In this document: positions 1 through 6,451 of the stretch, in pieces | Layout of the letters: each line of letters opens with the position of its first letter | Position numbering within the stretch: position 1 is the first letter of the stretch | Source of the DNA: Halomonas sp. | Lineage (GTDB): Bacteria; Pseudomonadota; Gammaproteobacteria; Pseudomonadales; Halomonadaceae | Direction: 5' to 3' | Length of the DNA: 9,767 bases | NCBI GenBank assembly: GCA_007129225.1 | Contig: SKVX01000431.1 | Location: 1 to 9,767 of the forward strand | Made by a program: the position numbers and the translations under genes | Notes under the pieces: model-generated | The model's database searches: none | What the model saw: the letters and a program-made list of their open reading frames with translations, nothing else | Told to the model about the DNA's origin: nothing

Positions 1-1
1 G

Positions 2-1018
2 AGCCGCATGCAGGGGCCGGTCAGCTATTCGGAGGCGGTGGAAAAGGCCGCCCCGGCGGTGGTCAACATCTACTCATCACGGGTCGTCGCCCTCGAGGAG
101 CACCCGATGATGTCAGATCCCTTCTTCCGTCAATTCTTCGGCGACGACCTGCCCAGTCAACAACGGTTTCTCTCCAGCCTGGGCTCCGGCGTCATCGTCA
201 GCGAAGACGGCTATGTGCTCACCAACCATCACGTGATCGACGGTGCCGACGAAATCCAGGTGGCCCTGCGTGACGGTCGTGAAACCCTGGCAGAGGTGAT
301 CGGTACCGATCCGGAAAGCGACCTGGCCGTGCTGCGCATCGACCTGGAAGACCTCCCGGTGATCACCCTCTACGACACCGAGGACGTGGCGGTAGGCGAC
401 ATCGCCATGGCCATCGGCAACCCCTTCGGCGTAGGTCAGACCGTGACCATGGGCATCATCAGCGCCACCGGGCGCACACACCTGGGCCTGAGCGCCTATG
501 AAGATTTCATTCAGACCGATGCCGCCATCAATCCCGGGAACTCCGGTGGCGCGCTGATCAATGCAGAAGGCGCCCTGGTGGGTATCAATACCGCCATCTT
601 CTCGCGCTCCGGCGGTTCCCAAGGGGTGGGATTCGCCATTCCCACCCGCCTGGCCCACAGCATCCTCGATGACCTGGTGACCCAGGGCCGCGTGATCCGC
701 GGCTGGCTGGGCATCGAGGCGCAGGAGATCACCCCGGAGCTGGCCGCCTCCTTCGGCCTCCAGGCCCCTCGCGGCGTGGTGATCTCCGGCGTGGTCAGGG
801 ACGGCCCCGCTTCCCGGGCGGGCCTGCGCCCGGGCGACGTGCTGCTGGAAGTCGATGGTCGGCCTATCCTCGATGCCCGAGTGGCCATGAGCGATATCGC
901 CGCCATCCAGCCCGGTGCCACGCTACCGCTGACCGTCGTGCGCAGCGGCGACAAACTCAGCATCGAGCTGGAAGTCGGCGAGCGCCCGCCGCCGCAACTG
1001 AGACAGCCGGAACGGTAG
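2..1018 (+). CDS. algW: DegS/AlgW-type periplasmic serine protease, 5' end missing
   Basis: This is an HtrA-family site-1 protease of the envelope stress response. In the family, its PDZ domain senses C-termini of misfolded outer-membrane proteins, and it then cleaves the anti-sigma factor (RseA or MucA) to free the RpoE/AlgU sigma factor. Numbering from the ATG at 8, the trypsin-like domain shows the catalytic triad: His75 in TNHHVI, Asp105 in SDLAVL and Ser179 in GNSGG. A single PDZ domain follows at about 230-325, which separates it from two-PDZ DegP/MucD. The insert near residues 29-57 and the segments GVGQTVTMGIISATGR and GWLGIE resemble Pseudomonas AlgW more than E. coli DegS. The frame is open through the left edge. 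Family members carry about 40-50 further N-terminal residues with a membrane anchor, so the ATG at 8 is probably internal. The gene converges on hisD. Confidence 0.93.
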   Translation, partial: SRMQGPVSYSEAVEKAAPAVVNIYSSRVVALEEHPMMSDPFFRQFFGDDLPSQQRFLSSLGSGVIVSEDGYVLTNHHVIDGADEIQVALRDGRETLAEVIGTDPESDLAVLRIDLEDLPVITLYDTEDVAVGDIAMAIGNPFGVGQTVTMGIISATGRTHLGLSAYEDFIQTDAAINPGNSGGALINAEGALVGINTAIFSRSGGSQGVGFAIPTRLAHSILDDLVTQGRVIRGWLGIEAQEITPELAASFGLQAPRGVVISGVVRDGPASRAGLRPGDVLLEVDGRPILDARVAMSDIAAIQPGATLPLTVVRSGDKLSIELEVGERPPPQLRQPER

Positions 1019-1073
1019 CTATGTCCGAGAACGGACTGACGACCACATCCGTGCCCAGCAGAGAACCTCACGC

Positions 1074-1107
1074 AAAAGGCCCTGTCCACTCACTGGACAG
1101 GGCCTTT
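1074..1107. terminator. Bidirectional rho-independent terminator between algW and hisD
   Basis: A perfect 14-bp inverted repeat pairs AAAGGCCCTGTCCA (1075-1088) with TGGACAGGGCCTTT (1094-1107) around the 5-base loop CTCAC. On the plus strand the stem ends in TTT. Read on the minus strand it ends in TTTT, from AAAA at 1074-1077. It sits 56 bases after the algW stop and 33 bases beyond the hisD stop, as expected for a shared terminator of two convergent genes. The U-tracts are short, partly inside the stem, so efficiency in each direction is uncertain. Confidence 0.88.
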
Positions 1108-1140
1108 CCCATGATCGACGATGGCGACAACCGGAAAGCG

Positions 1141-2463
1141 CTACTTCTGAATCCGGTACTCGGCTGAACGGGCATGGGCGGTCAAGGACTCGCCCCGGGC
1201 GAGGATCGATGCCACCCGCCCCAGCTCCGACGCACCCTCCCGGGAGCAGTTGATGATCGAGGAGCGCTTCTGGAAATCGTAGACACCCAGCGGCGACGAG
1301 AATCGGGCCGTCCCCGAGGTCGGCAGCACGTGGTTGGGGCCGGCGCAGTAGTCGCCCAGCGCCTCGGCGGTGTAGCGCCCCATGAAGATGGCGCCCGCAT
1401 GGCGCACCTCCGGCAACAGCGCTTCCGGGTCCGCCATGGAGAGCTCCAGATGTTCCGGTGCGATGCGATTGATCAAGCGAACCGCCTCATCCCGGTCCCG
1501 GCAGTGAATCAACGCACCACGGCGAGACAGCGACTCCCTCACGATTGACTCTCGCTCAAGGGTCGGCAGCAGCCGCTCGATGGATGCCTCCACCGCATCC
1601 AGGTGGCCGGCATCCCAGCTGACCAGCAGAGCCTGGGCATCCTCATCATGCTCCGCCTGGGAAAAGAGGTCCATGGCCAGCCAATCGGGCGCGGTCCCCC
1701 CGTCGGATACCACCAGTATCTCGGAAGGGCCGGCAATCATGTCGATACCCACCTGGCCGAACACCGCCCGCTTGGCCGTCGCCACATAGATGTTGCCAGG
1801 GCCCACGATCTTGTCGACCCGGGGCACCGTTTCGGTGCCATAGGCCAAAGCCGCCACGGCTTGGGCGCCGCCGATGGTGAAGACATGATCCACGCCGGCC
1901 AGGTGGGCTGCCGCCAGCACCAGCTCATTGAGCACGCCATCCGGTGTGGGCACTACCATGACGATCTCACGGACCCCGGCCACATGGGCGGGTATGGCGT
2001 TCATCAATACCGACGAGGGATAGGCCGCCTTGCCACCCGGCACATAGATGCCCGCTCGGTCCAGTGCCGTGACCTGCTGCCCCAGCACGGTGCCGTCGGC
2101 TTCGGTGAAGGCCCAGGATTCCGGCTTCTGGCGTTCGTGGTAGGCACGGATACGCTCCGCGGCCTTCGACAGGGCGGCACGCTGCTCTTCGGGAAGACCG
2201 GTAAAGGCCTGCTCGAGCCGCTCCGCACCGAGAGTCAGCTCCGCCATGCTCGAGACGTCGAGCCGGTCGAAGCGATTGGAGTACTCTACCAGTGCGGAAT
2301 CGCCACGCGCCCTGACACCGCAAAGGATGTCGTTGACACTGCGCTGGACCTCGGCATCGGATACGCCCTCCCAGGCGAGCAGCGCATCGAGACGCGCCTC
2401 GAAATCGCTAGCGGCGGTCGAGAGCCGCGCGATTGCGGCGGAGTCGACAAGGGTTTCGCTCAT
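1141..2463 (-). CDS. hisD: Histidinol dehydrogenase
   Basis: This zinc enzyme catalyses the last two steps of histidine biosynthesis, oxidising L-histidinol to L-histidine with two NAD+ in the cytoplasm. The protein is 440 residues, full length for the family. Visible signatures are VPGGKAAYPSS (141-151), GPGNIYVATAKR (221-232), AGPSEILV (244-251), SQAEHDEDAQ (268-277) and PEHLEL (336-341). The E. coli zinc ligands and the catalytic Glu-His pair map to Gln269, His272, Asp371, His430, Glu337 and His338, all present at conserved spacing (offset 10-11), so the enzyme looks active. The ATG at 2463 is supported by GAGG at 2475-2478, although the 11-base spacer is long. It lies 65 bases after hisG on the same strand and is the last gene before the terminator at 1074-1107. 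No hisC follows it here, unlike the order I recall from Pseudomonas. Confidence 0.97.
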   Translation of the reverse strand: MSETLVDSAAIARLSTAASDFEARLDALLAWEGVSDAEVQRSVNDILCGVRARGDSALVEYSNRFDRLDVSSMAELTLGAERLEQAFTGLPEEQRAALSKAAERIRAYHERQKPESWAFTEADGTVLGQQVTALDRAGIYVPGGKAAYPSSVLMNAIPAHVAGVREIVMVVPTPDGVLNELVLAAAHLAGVDHVFTIGGAQAVAALAYGTETVPRVDKIVGPGNIYVATAKRAVFGQVGIDMIAGPSEILVVSDGGTAPDWLAMDLFSQAEHDEDAQALLVSWDAGHLDAVEASIERLLPTLERESIVRESLSRRGALIHCRDRDEAVRLINRIAPEHLELSMADPEALLPEVRHAGAIFMGRYTAEALGDYCAGPNHVLPTSGTARFSSPLGVYDFQKRSSIINCSREGASELGRVASILARGESLTAHARSAEYRIQK

Positions 2464-2528
2464 GATGGAGTTCGCCTCTACAAGGTTGATAGCATTCTGA
2501 TCACGCCCCTCGCCTGACGCCGGAGCGT

Positions 2529-3191
2529 TCAGGGCGAGATGGCGCCTTCGCTGGCACGCCGCTTGCCCACCGCCTCGGTCAGGCGCGCAATCAGTGGCTT
2601 GAGCTGAGCGTGCTTCATGGTCATGGCTGCCTTGTTGACCACCAGGCGCGTGCTGATCGGTGCAATCAGCTCCCGCGCCGACATGCCGTTGGCTCGCAGC
2701 GTATTGCCGGTATCGACGATATCCACGATTTCATCGGCCAGGTTCATCAGCGGCGCCAGTTCCATGGCCCCATAGAGCTTGATCACCTCGGCCTGGATGC
2801 CCTGCTCCGCGTAATATCGCCGTGCCACGTTGACGAACTTGGTGGCCACCCGGCGTCGGGCACGAGCCGGCTCGGCGCCATCGATGCCCGCGGTCATCAG
2901 CTTGCACTTGGCAATCTCGAGATCCAGCGGCTCGTAGAGGCCCTCGGCGCCGTGCTCGAGCAACACGTCCTTTCCGGCGACCCCCAGGTCGGCGGCCCCC
3001 AACTGGACATAGGTGGGCACGTCGGTAGCGCGGATAATCACCAGCTTCACATCCGCCAGATTGGTGTCGAAGAGCAACTTGCGGCTCTTGCCCAGGTCTT
3101 CAACCGGCGCAATGCCGGCGTCGGCCAGCAGCGGCAGTGTTTCATCGAGAATACGGCCCTTGGAGAGGGCCAGAATCAGTTGCTTGCTCAT
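2529..3191 (-). CDS. hisG: ATP phosphoribosyltransferase, short form (HisZ-dependent)
   Basis: This is the first and committed enzyme of histidine biosynthesis, joining ATP and PRPP to give phosphoribosyl-ATP. I chose the ATG at 3191 because the protein then opens with the family-typical MSKQLILALSKGRI. The frame stays open upstream to 3296, but that extension overlaps the 3' end of murA and has no family character. The 220-residue product contains the PRPP-binding region at about 153-170 (ADEIVDIVDTGNTLRANG). It stops before the roughly 80-residue C-terminal regulatory domain of long HisG such as that of E. coli (299 residues). This is the HisGS class, which in known cases is active only in complex with the HisS-like protein HisZ; hisZ is not in this window. 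murA ends 43 bases upstream and hisD begins 65 bases downstream, consistent with cotranscription. Confidence 0.95.
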   Translation of the reverse strand: MSKQLILALSKGRILDETLPLLADAGIAPVEDLGKSRKLLFDTNLADVKLVIIRATDVPTYVQLGAADLGVAGKDVLLEHGAEGLYEPLDLEIAKCKLMTAGIDGAEPARARRRVATKFVNVARRYYAEQGIQAEVIKLYGAMELAPLMNLADEIVDIVDTGNTLRANGMSARELIAPISTRLVVNKAAMTMKHAQLKPLIARLTEAVGKRRASEGAISP

Positions 3192-3234
3192 GGTCTCGCC
3201 TGTGGTCGGGAATGGCGCATGTCGATAAAACCCC

Positions 3235-4497
3235 TCAACCGGGAATTCGACGGATCCGCGCACCCAGAAGCTGCAGCTTCTCCTCGATGCACTCATAGCC
3301 GCGGTCGATGTGGTAGATGCGATCCACCAGCGTCTCCCCTTCGGCCATCATGGCCACGATGACCAGCGAGGCCGAGGCCCGCAGGTCGGTGGCCATGACC
3401 GGCGCCCCGGAAAGCCGCTCGACACCGGTAATCAGCGCAGTATTGCCCTCCAGCACGATGTTGGCGCCCATGCGATTCAGTTCCTGCACGTGCATGAAGC
3501 GATTCTCGAAGATGGTCTCGACAACCCGCGAGTTGCCGTCCGCCACCGCATTGAGCGCCACGAACTGGGCCTGCATGTCCGTGGGGAAGGCAGGGTACGG
3601 TGCCGTACGGATATTCACAGGGCGCGGCCGGCGTCCCTCCATGTCCAGCTCGATCCAGCCATCTCCCAGCGTGATCTTGGCACCGGCCTCCTCCAGCTTG
3701 GCCAGCACCGCCTCGAGAATATCGGCCCGGGTGTTGCGCACGCGAACCCGACCACGGCTCAGGGCGGCAGCCACCAGGAAGGTGCCGGTCTCGATACGAT
3801 CCGGCATGACGTCATGGTAGGCACCGTGAAGCCGCTCCACACCCTCGATCACGATGGTATCCGTTCCATGTCCGCGAATATTGGCCCCCATCTTTATCAG
3901 GCAATCAGCCAGGTCGACCACCTCGGGTTCGCGGGCGGCGTTCTCCAGTATCGTGGTACCTTCGGCCAGGGTCGCCGCCATCAACAGGTTTTCGGTGCCG
4001 GTGACGGTGACGGTATCGAAGAAGATCGTGGCGCCCTTGAGTCGCCCATCGACCCGGGCGCGGATATAGCCGCCCTCGACGCGAATCTCCGCGCCCATGG
4101 CTTCCAGCCCGCGAATATGCAGGTCCACTGGGCGCGAGCCGATGGCACAGCCACCGGGCAGTGACACGTCGGCATGGCCGAAGTGAGCCAGCAGTGGGCC
4201 GAGTACGAGAATGGAAGCCCGCATCTTCTTGACCAGCTCGTAGGGCGCATGGCAATCCTTCACCTGGGATCCATCCAGCTGGATGGTCATCTTCTCGCCC
4301 ATCACCGGCTCGACGCCCATGCGTCCAAGCAACTCCAGCGTGGTCGTGATGTCCTGCAGATGCGGCAGATTGCCGATGGTCACGGGCTCGTCGCCGAGCA
4401 GCGTGGCACAGAGAATGGGCAGGGCGGCGTTCTTGGCACCACTGGCCCAGACCTCGCCATTGACCGGGCCATTACCGGTAATTATCAACTTGTCCAT
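3235..4497 (-). CDS. murA: UDP-N-acetylglucosamine 1-carboxyvinyltransferase
   Basis: MurA performs the first committed step of peptidoglycan synthesis in the cytoplasm, transferring enolpyruvate from PEP to UDP-GlcNAc. From the ATG at 4497 the protein is 420 residues, the usual size (E. coli 419), and opens MDKLIITG. The frame extends upstream to 4632 but would overlap ibaG, so the longer start is rejected. Key residues are visible with an offset of two or less from E. coli: Lys22-Asn23, Arg93, Cys117 in GGCAIGSRP (E. coli Cys115), Arg122, Asp307 in FPTDMQ (E. coli Asp305) and Arg399 in HIDRGYE. The cysteine at 117 is the residue alkylated by fosfomycin, so the enzyme should be of the sensitive type; chlamydial and mycobacterial MurA have Asp there. 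It starts 13 bases after the ibaG stop. The ibaG-murA pair next to mla is conserved in many gammaproteobacteria. Confidence 0.97.
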   Translation of the reverse strand: MDKLIITGNGPVNGEVWASGAKNAALPILCATLLGDEPVTIGNLPHLQDITTTLELLGRMGVEPVMGEKMTIQLDGSQVKDCHAPYELVKKMRASILVLGPLLAHFGHADVSLPGGCAIGSRPVDLHIRGLEAMGAEIRVEGGYIRARVDGRLKGATIFFDTVTVTGTENLLMAATLAEGTTILENAAREPEVVDLADCLIKMGANIRGHGTDTIVIEGVERLHGAYHDVMPDRIETGTFLVAAALSRGRVRVRNTRADILEAVLAKLEEAGAKITLGDGWIELDMEGRRPRPVNIRTAPYPAFPTDMQAQFVALNAVADGNSRVVETIFENRFMHVQELNRMGANIVLEGNTALITGVERLSGAPVMATDLRASASLVIVAMMAEGETLVDRIYHIDRGYECIEEKLQLLGARIRRIPG

Positions 4498-4510
4498 GGA
4501 GGTTCGACCG

Positions 4511-4780
4511 TCAGACACCTTGGTTCTGTGAAGCTGCATTCTCCGGCGCGCCAGCCCACTGCGCCGGGGTATAAGTCTTGATGCTGACGGCATGAACGGC
4601 ACCGGAGGCGATCTCTTCCGACAGGGCGCCATAGATCAACTGCTGGCGCTTGACCGGCGACAGGCCGTCGAACACTTCACCCACGGCGATGACCTGGAAG
4701 TTGCACCCTTCGCCCTGAATATGAAATTCGCAGCCATCGATACGGGTCTCTAGCAGCGCCTTGACATCACTGGGTTGCAT
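4511..4780 (-). CDS. ibaG: BolA-family protein IbaG
   Basis: This small cytoplasmic protein belongs to the BolA/YrbA family. Members bind monothiol glutaredoxins through a shared [2Fe-2S] cluster, and IbaG is linked to acid stress and iron-sulfur or envelope homeostasis. With the ATG at 4780 it has 89 residues. AGGAG lies about 11 bases upstream (4791-4795). The open frame extends to 4858, but the extra 26 residues are Pro/Gly/Ser-rich and lie across the hairpin at 4804-4837, so I reject them. The BolA fold is recognised from GEGCNFQVIAVGEVFDG (23-39), SPVKRQQLIY (41-50) and the AVHAVSIKTYTPAQW tail. His63 is the conserved C-terminal histidine expected to bind the cluster. Cys26 lies in the loop where some BolA proteins have a second ligand. 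Its promoter, if separate from mla, must lie in 4781-4903, where I see no strong sigma-70 match. Confidence 0.93.
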   Translation of the reverse strand: MQPSDVKALLETRIDGCEFHIQGEGCNFQVIAVGEVFDGLSPVKRQQLIYGALSEEIASGAVHAVSIKTYTPAQWAGAPENAASQNQGV

Positions 4781-4803
4781 GGAAACCGGAACTCCTGTGG
4801 TCG

Positions 4804-4837
4804 AAAAGGGGGGCACACGGCCGCCAGGGCCGGTGCC
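4804..4837 (-). terminator. Strong hairpin with distal T-run between mlaB and ibaG
   Basis: On the minus strand GGCACCGGCC pairs with GGCCG-T-GTGCC, giving ten base pairs with one bulged T around the loop CTGGC (stem 4812-4837). CCCC and then TTTT follow (TTTT from 4804-4807). The hairpin lies 67 bases past the mlaB stop and upstream of the ibaG ribosome-binding site (AGGAG 4791-4795). It could end or attenuate transcription leaving the mla operon before ibaG-murA-hisGD, or be a 5' leader structure of ibaG. The four C's between stem and T-run weaken the case for a classical terminator, so the type call is tentative. Confidence 0.45.
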
Positions 4838-4903
4838 AGAGTCGGATAATGGTGACATGGTAATGAAAAGCGCCCCGCTTGGCGATGCCGGGCAGGGCAG
4901 AAC

Positions 4904-5242
4904 TCAAGAGGAGGTCGATTCGGCAACCGGCAGCAGAGAATCGAGACCGGCGACCCTTGTCAACCTGAGCAGGGGCTCGGAGAGGCGTACCGAATCAATC
5001 TGAATACCGGCAACACGCGAACGCCGCGTCCACTCCAGCAACACGCTGAGTGCCGCACTGCTGACCTGCTCCACGCCGCTCAGGTCCAGCTCCAGCCGGG
5101 AGCCGGACGGCTGCTCGGCCAGCCAGGCGCTACCGGCTTCGGCAAGCTGCGCCGCCATGTCGAAGTCGACATCGCCGGTCACGTCCAGCCGGGCGTGGCT
5201 GGCCTCCAGGCGAACACCGCCGCGGTCAAGCAGCAGGCTCAA
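4904..5242 (-). CDS. mlaB: STAS-domain protein of the Mla transporter
   Basis: MlaB is the small cytoplasmic STAS subunit that binds the ATPase MlaF and supports assembly and activity of the MlaFEDB complex in the inner membrane. The product is 112 residues. The STAS core is visible as LDVTGDVDF (19-27) and LDLSGVEQVSSAALSVLLEW (52-71). Ser62 lies where E. coli MlaB has Thr52, the functionally important position corresponding to the phosphorylation site of anti-sigma-antagonist STAS domains. The start is unusual. No ATG or GTG occurs in frame before the domain, an upstream in-frame TGA closes the frame, and the best start is TTG at 5242. That TTG overlaps the mlaC stop (TTGA), so translation is probably coupled to mlaC. 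It is the last gene of mlaFEDCB. Identity rests on position and STAS pattern, since STAS sequences diverge strongly. Confidence 0.9.
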   Translation of the reverse strand: MSLLLDRGGVRLEASHARLDVTGDVDFDMAAQLAEAGSAWLAEQPSGSRLELDLSGVEQVSSAALSVLLEWTRRSRVAGIQIDSVRLSEPLLRLTRVAGLDSLLPVAESTSS

Positions 5243-5250
5243 CCTCTTCC
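5239..5250 (-). promoter_or_regulatory. Overlapping mlaC stop and mlaB TTG start with adjacent ribosome-binding site
   Basis: On the minus strand the sequence reads GGAAGAGG (5243-5250) directly followed by TTGA. TGA (5241-5239) ends mlaC and TTG (5242-5240) opens mlaB. The purine-rich site touches the TTG with no spacer, which is too close for efficient new initiation. A CTG two codons later (5236) would have a 6-base spacer. The arrangement suggests that ribosomes finishing mlaC restart on mlaB, and that MlaB is made at a modest level. Confidence 0.6.
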
Positions 5251-5901
5251 GCCTTCTTCGAGTTCGTCAGCAGCGAGTTCCGGCGACCAGTTGGCGATCA
5301 CGGCGTCGTAATCCCGATTGTGGTCGCGCATGGCCTGGTCGAACTGGTTGCGGAACGTCAGCCCCAGGTTGATCCCGTTCACGATGACATTGACCACCTT
5401 CCACTGCCCATCCGAGAGGCGCAGGGTGTAGCTGACGGGATACACGGTGCCATCGACCGCGACCACTTCCATGGCAACGCTCGCCTGATCCTCGTGACGC
5501 GGCGCTCGCTGGCTGTCAAGCACGCGAAGTTCGCGATAGTCGAAGGTGACCAGCCCCTTGGTATAGGTGTCGATCAGCGTCTGGCGGAAGGTATTGGCGA
5601 AACGGGAGCGCTGCTGAGGCGTGGCATTCTGGAAATAGCGCCCCATGACGCTGGCCCCGATATAGCGAAAATCGGCAATCTCATCCAGGCTCTCATCGAC
5701 CAATGCCTTCAGTTGATCCACATTGTCCGCAAAGTAATCCTCGCGCCCCTCAATCTGGCCCATCATGTCGTTGACGCTGTCGCGAATCACCTGCTCGGGG
5801 CTGCGTTCGAGTTCGGCCTGGGCCGAGAGGGAAAACAGCGCCAGGCACAACCCGGCCGCCAGTAGGCGAAGAAAGGTGATAGAGGAAGACATCAGTGTCA
5901 T
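5239..5901 (-). CDS. mlaC: Periplasmic phospholipid-binding protein MlaC
   Basis: MlaC ferries phospholipids across the periplasm between the outer-membrane MlaA-porin complex and the inner-membrane MlaFEDB complex. The 220-residue product (E. coli 211) has a clear Sec signal peptide: a hydrophobic core at about 9-26 and an AQA cleavage motif, giving a mature start near Glu30. The mature part matches the family in SPEQVIRDSVNDMM (34-47), the IADFRYIGASVMGRYF segment (75-90) and the lipid-pocket region VAVDGTVYPVSYTLR followed by WKVVNVIVNGINLG. I chose the ATG at 5901 because GAGG at 5909-5912 lies 7 bases upstream. The ATG three codons later is possible and would only shorten the signal peptide. 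It follows mlaD by 48 bases, and its stop overlaps the mlaB start. Confidence 0.96.
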   Translation of the reverse strand: MTLMSSSITFLRLLAAGLCLALFSLSAQAELERSPEQVIRDSVNDMMGQIEGREDYFADNVDQLKALVDESLDEIADFRYIGASVMGRYFQNATPQQRSRFANTFRQTLIDTYTKGLVTFDYRELRVLDSQRAPRHEDQASVAMEVVAVDGTVYPVSYTLRLSDGQWKVVNVIVNGINLGLTFRNQFDQAMRDHNRDYDAVIANWSPELAADELEEGGRG

Positions 5902-5949
5902 GGGTTGACCTCGCAGGAAACGGGAATTGAGTGACGCAAGGCAAGGCCT

Positions 5950-6414
5950 CTAGTCGCTGACCATATTGGACACGAATTGCTGGATGAGTTCTTCCAGCAC
6001 CATGGCGGACTGGGTATCGCGAATGGTATCGCCATCGGCAAGGGTGTCCGGATCCCCGCCGACCGTAAGCCCGATGTACTGCTCGCCGAGCAGGCCGGCA
6101 GTGAGAATCGAAGCGGTGGTATCGCGGGAAAGCCGGCCCTCGAGTTCGGCGTCGAGTTCCAGCACCACACGGGCATCGTACCAGTCGGCATCGAGCTCGA
6201 TGTCGATGACCCGACCCACCGTCACGCCCGCCATGGTGACCCGGGCGCGTGGCTTGAGGCTGCCGATATTGGCAAAATTGGCCTCGAGCCGGAAGGTATC
6301 GCCAGGGGCGGTGAAGGCCATGCCGCTGACCCGCATTCCCAGGAACAGCAGCCCGAGGATTCCCGCCAGCATGAACAGGCCGACACCCAGCTCCATTGTC
6401 TTGCTGCGCTTCAT
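5950..6414 (-). CDS. mlaD: MCE-domain phospholipid transport protein MlaD
   Basis: MlaD is the inner-membrane-anchored MCE subunit. In known structures it forms a hexameric ring on top of MlaE and receives lipid from, or hands it to, MlaC. The 154-residue product has a single N-terminal transmembrane helix (about 8-27), an MCE beta-barrel domain (about 38-117) with FANIGSLKPRARVTMAGV, and the pore-loop signature GLLGEQYIGL (107-116). A C-terminal helix AMVLEELIQQFV (137-148) corresponds to the E. coli region AMVLEDLIGQF. Compared with E. coli MlaD (183 residues), the low-complexity C-terminal tail is missing, as in many relatives. GGAGA at 6421-6425 lies 6 bases before the ATG and supports the start. 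It follows mlaE by 37 bases and precedes mlaC. Confidence 0.96.
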   Translation of the reverse strand: MKRSKTMELGVGLFMLAGILGLLFLGMRVSGMAFTAPGDTFRLEANFANIGSLKPRARVTMAGVTVGRVIDIELDADWYDARVVLELDAELEGRLSRDTTASILTAGLLGEQYIGLTVGGDPDTLADGDTIRDTQSAMVLEELIQQFVSNMVSD

Positions 6415-6451
6415 TGCGTCTCTCCGAACGTCAAAACACGTCTTCCCGTCA

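Noticed and set aside
1021..1167. A 48-codon open frame starting 3 bases after the algW stop on the plus strand
   Set aside because: It runs straight through the terminator stem and into the antisense of the hisD 3' end, has no ribosome-binding site and resembles no family I know.
1603..2517. A 304-codon open frame on the plus strand opposite hisD
   Set aside because: It is an antisense shadow in a high-GC gene: the composition is Gly/His/Arg-rich with no domain, and hisD has all its catalytic residues.
3192..3296. A 35-residue N-terminal extension of hisG
   Set aside because: It would overlap the murA 3' end, and the conserved HisG N-terminus begins exactly at the ATG at 3191.
4498..4632. 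A 45-residue N-terminal extension of murA
   Set aside because: It overlaps ibaG and is Arg/Pro-rich without family similarity, whereas MDKLIITG at 4497 is the standard MurA start.
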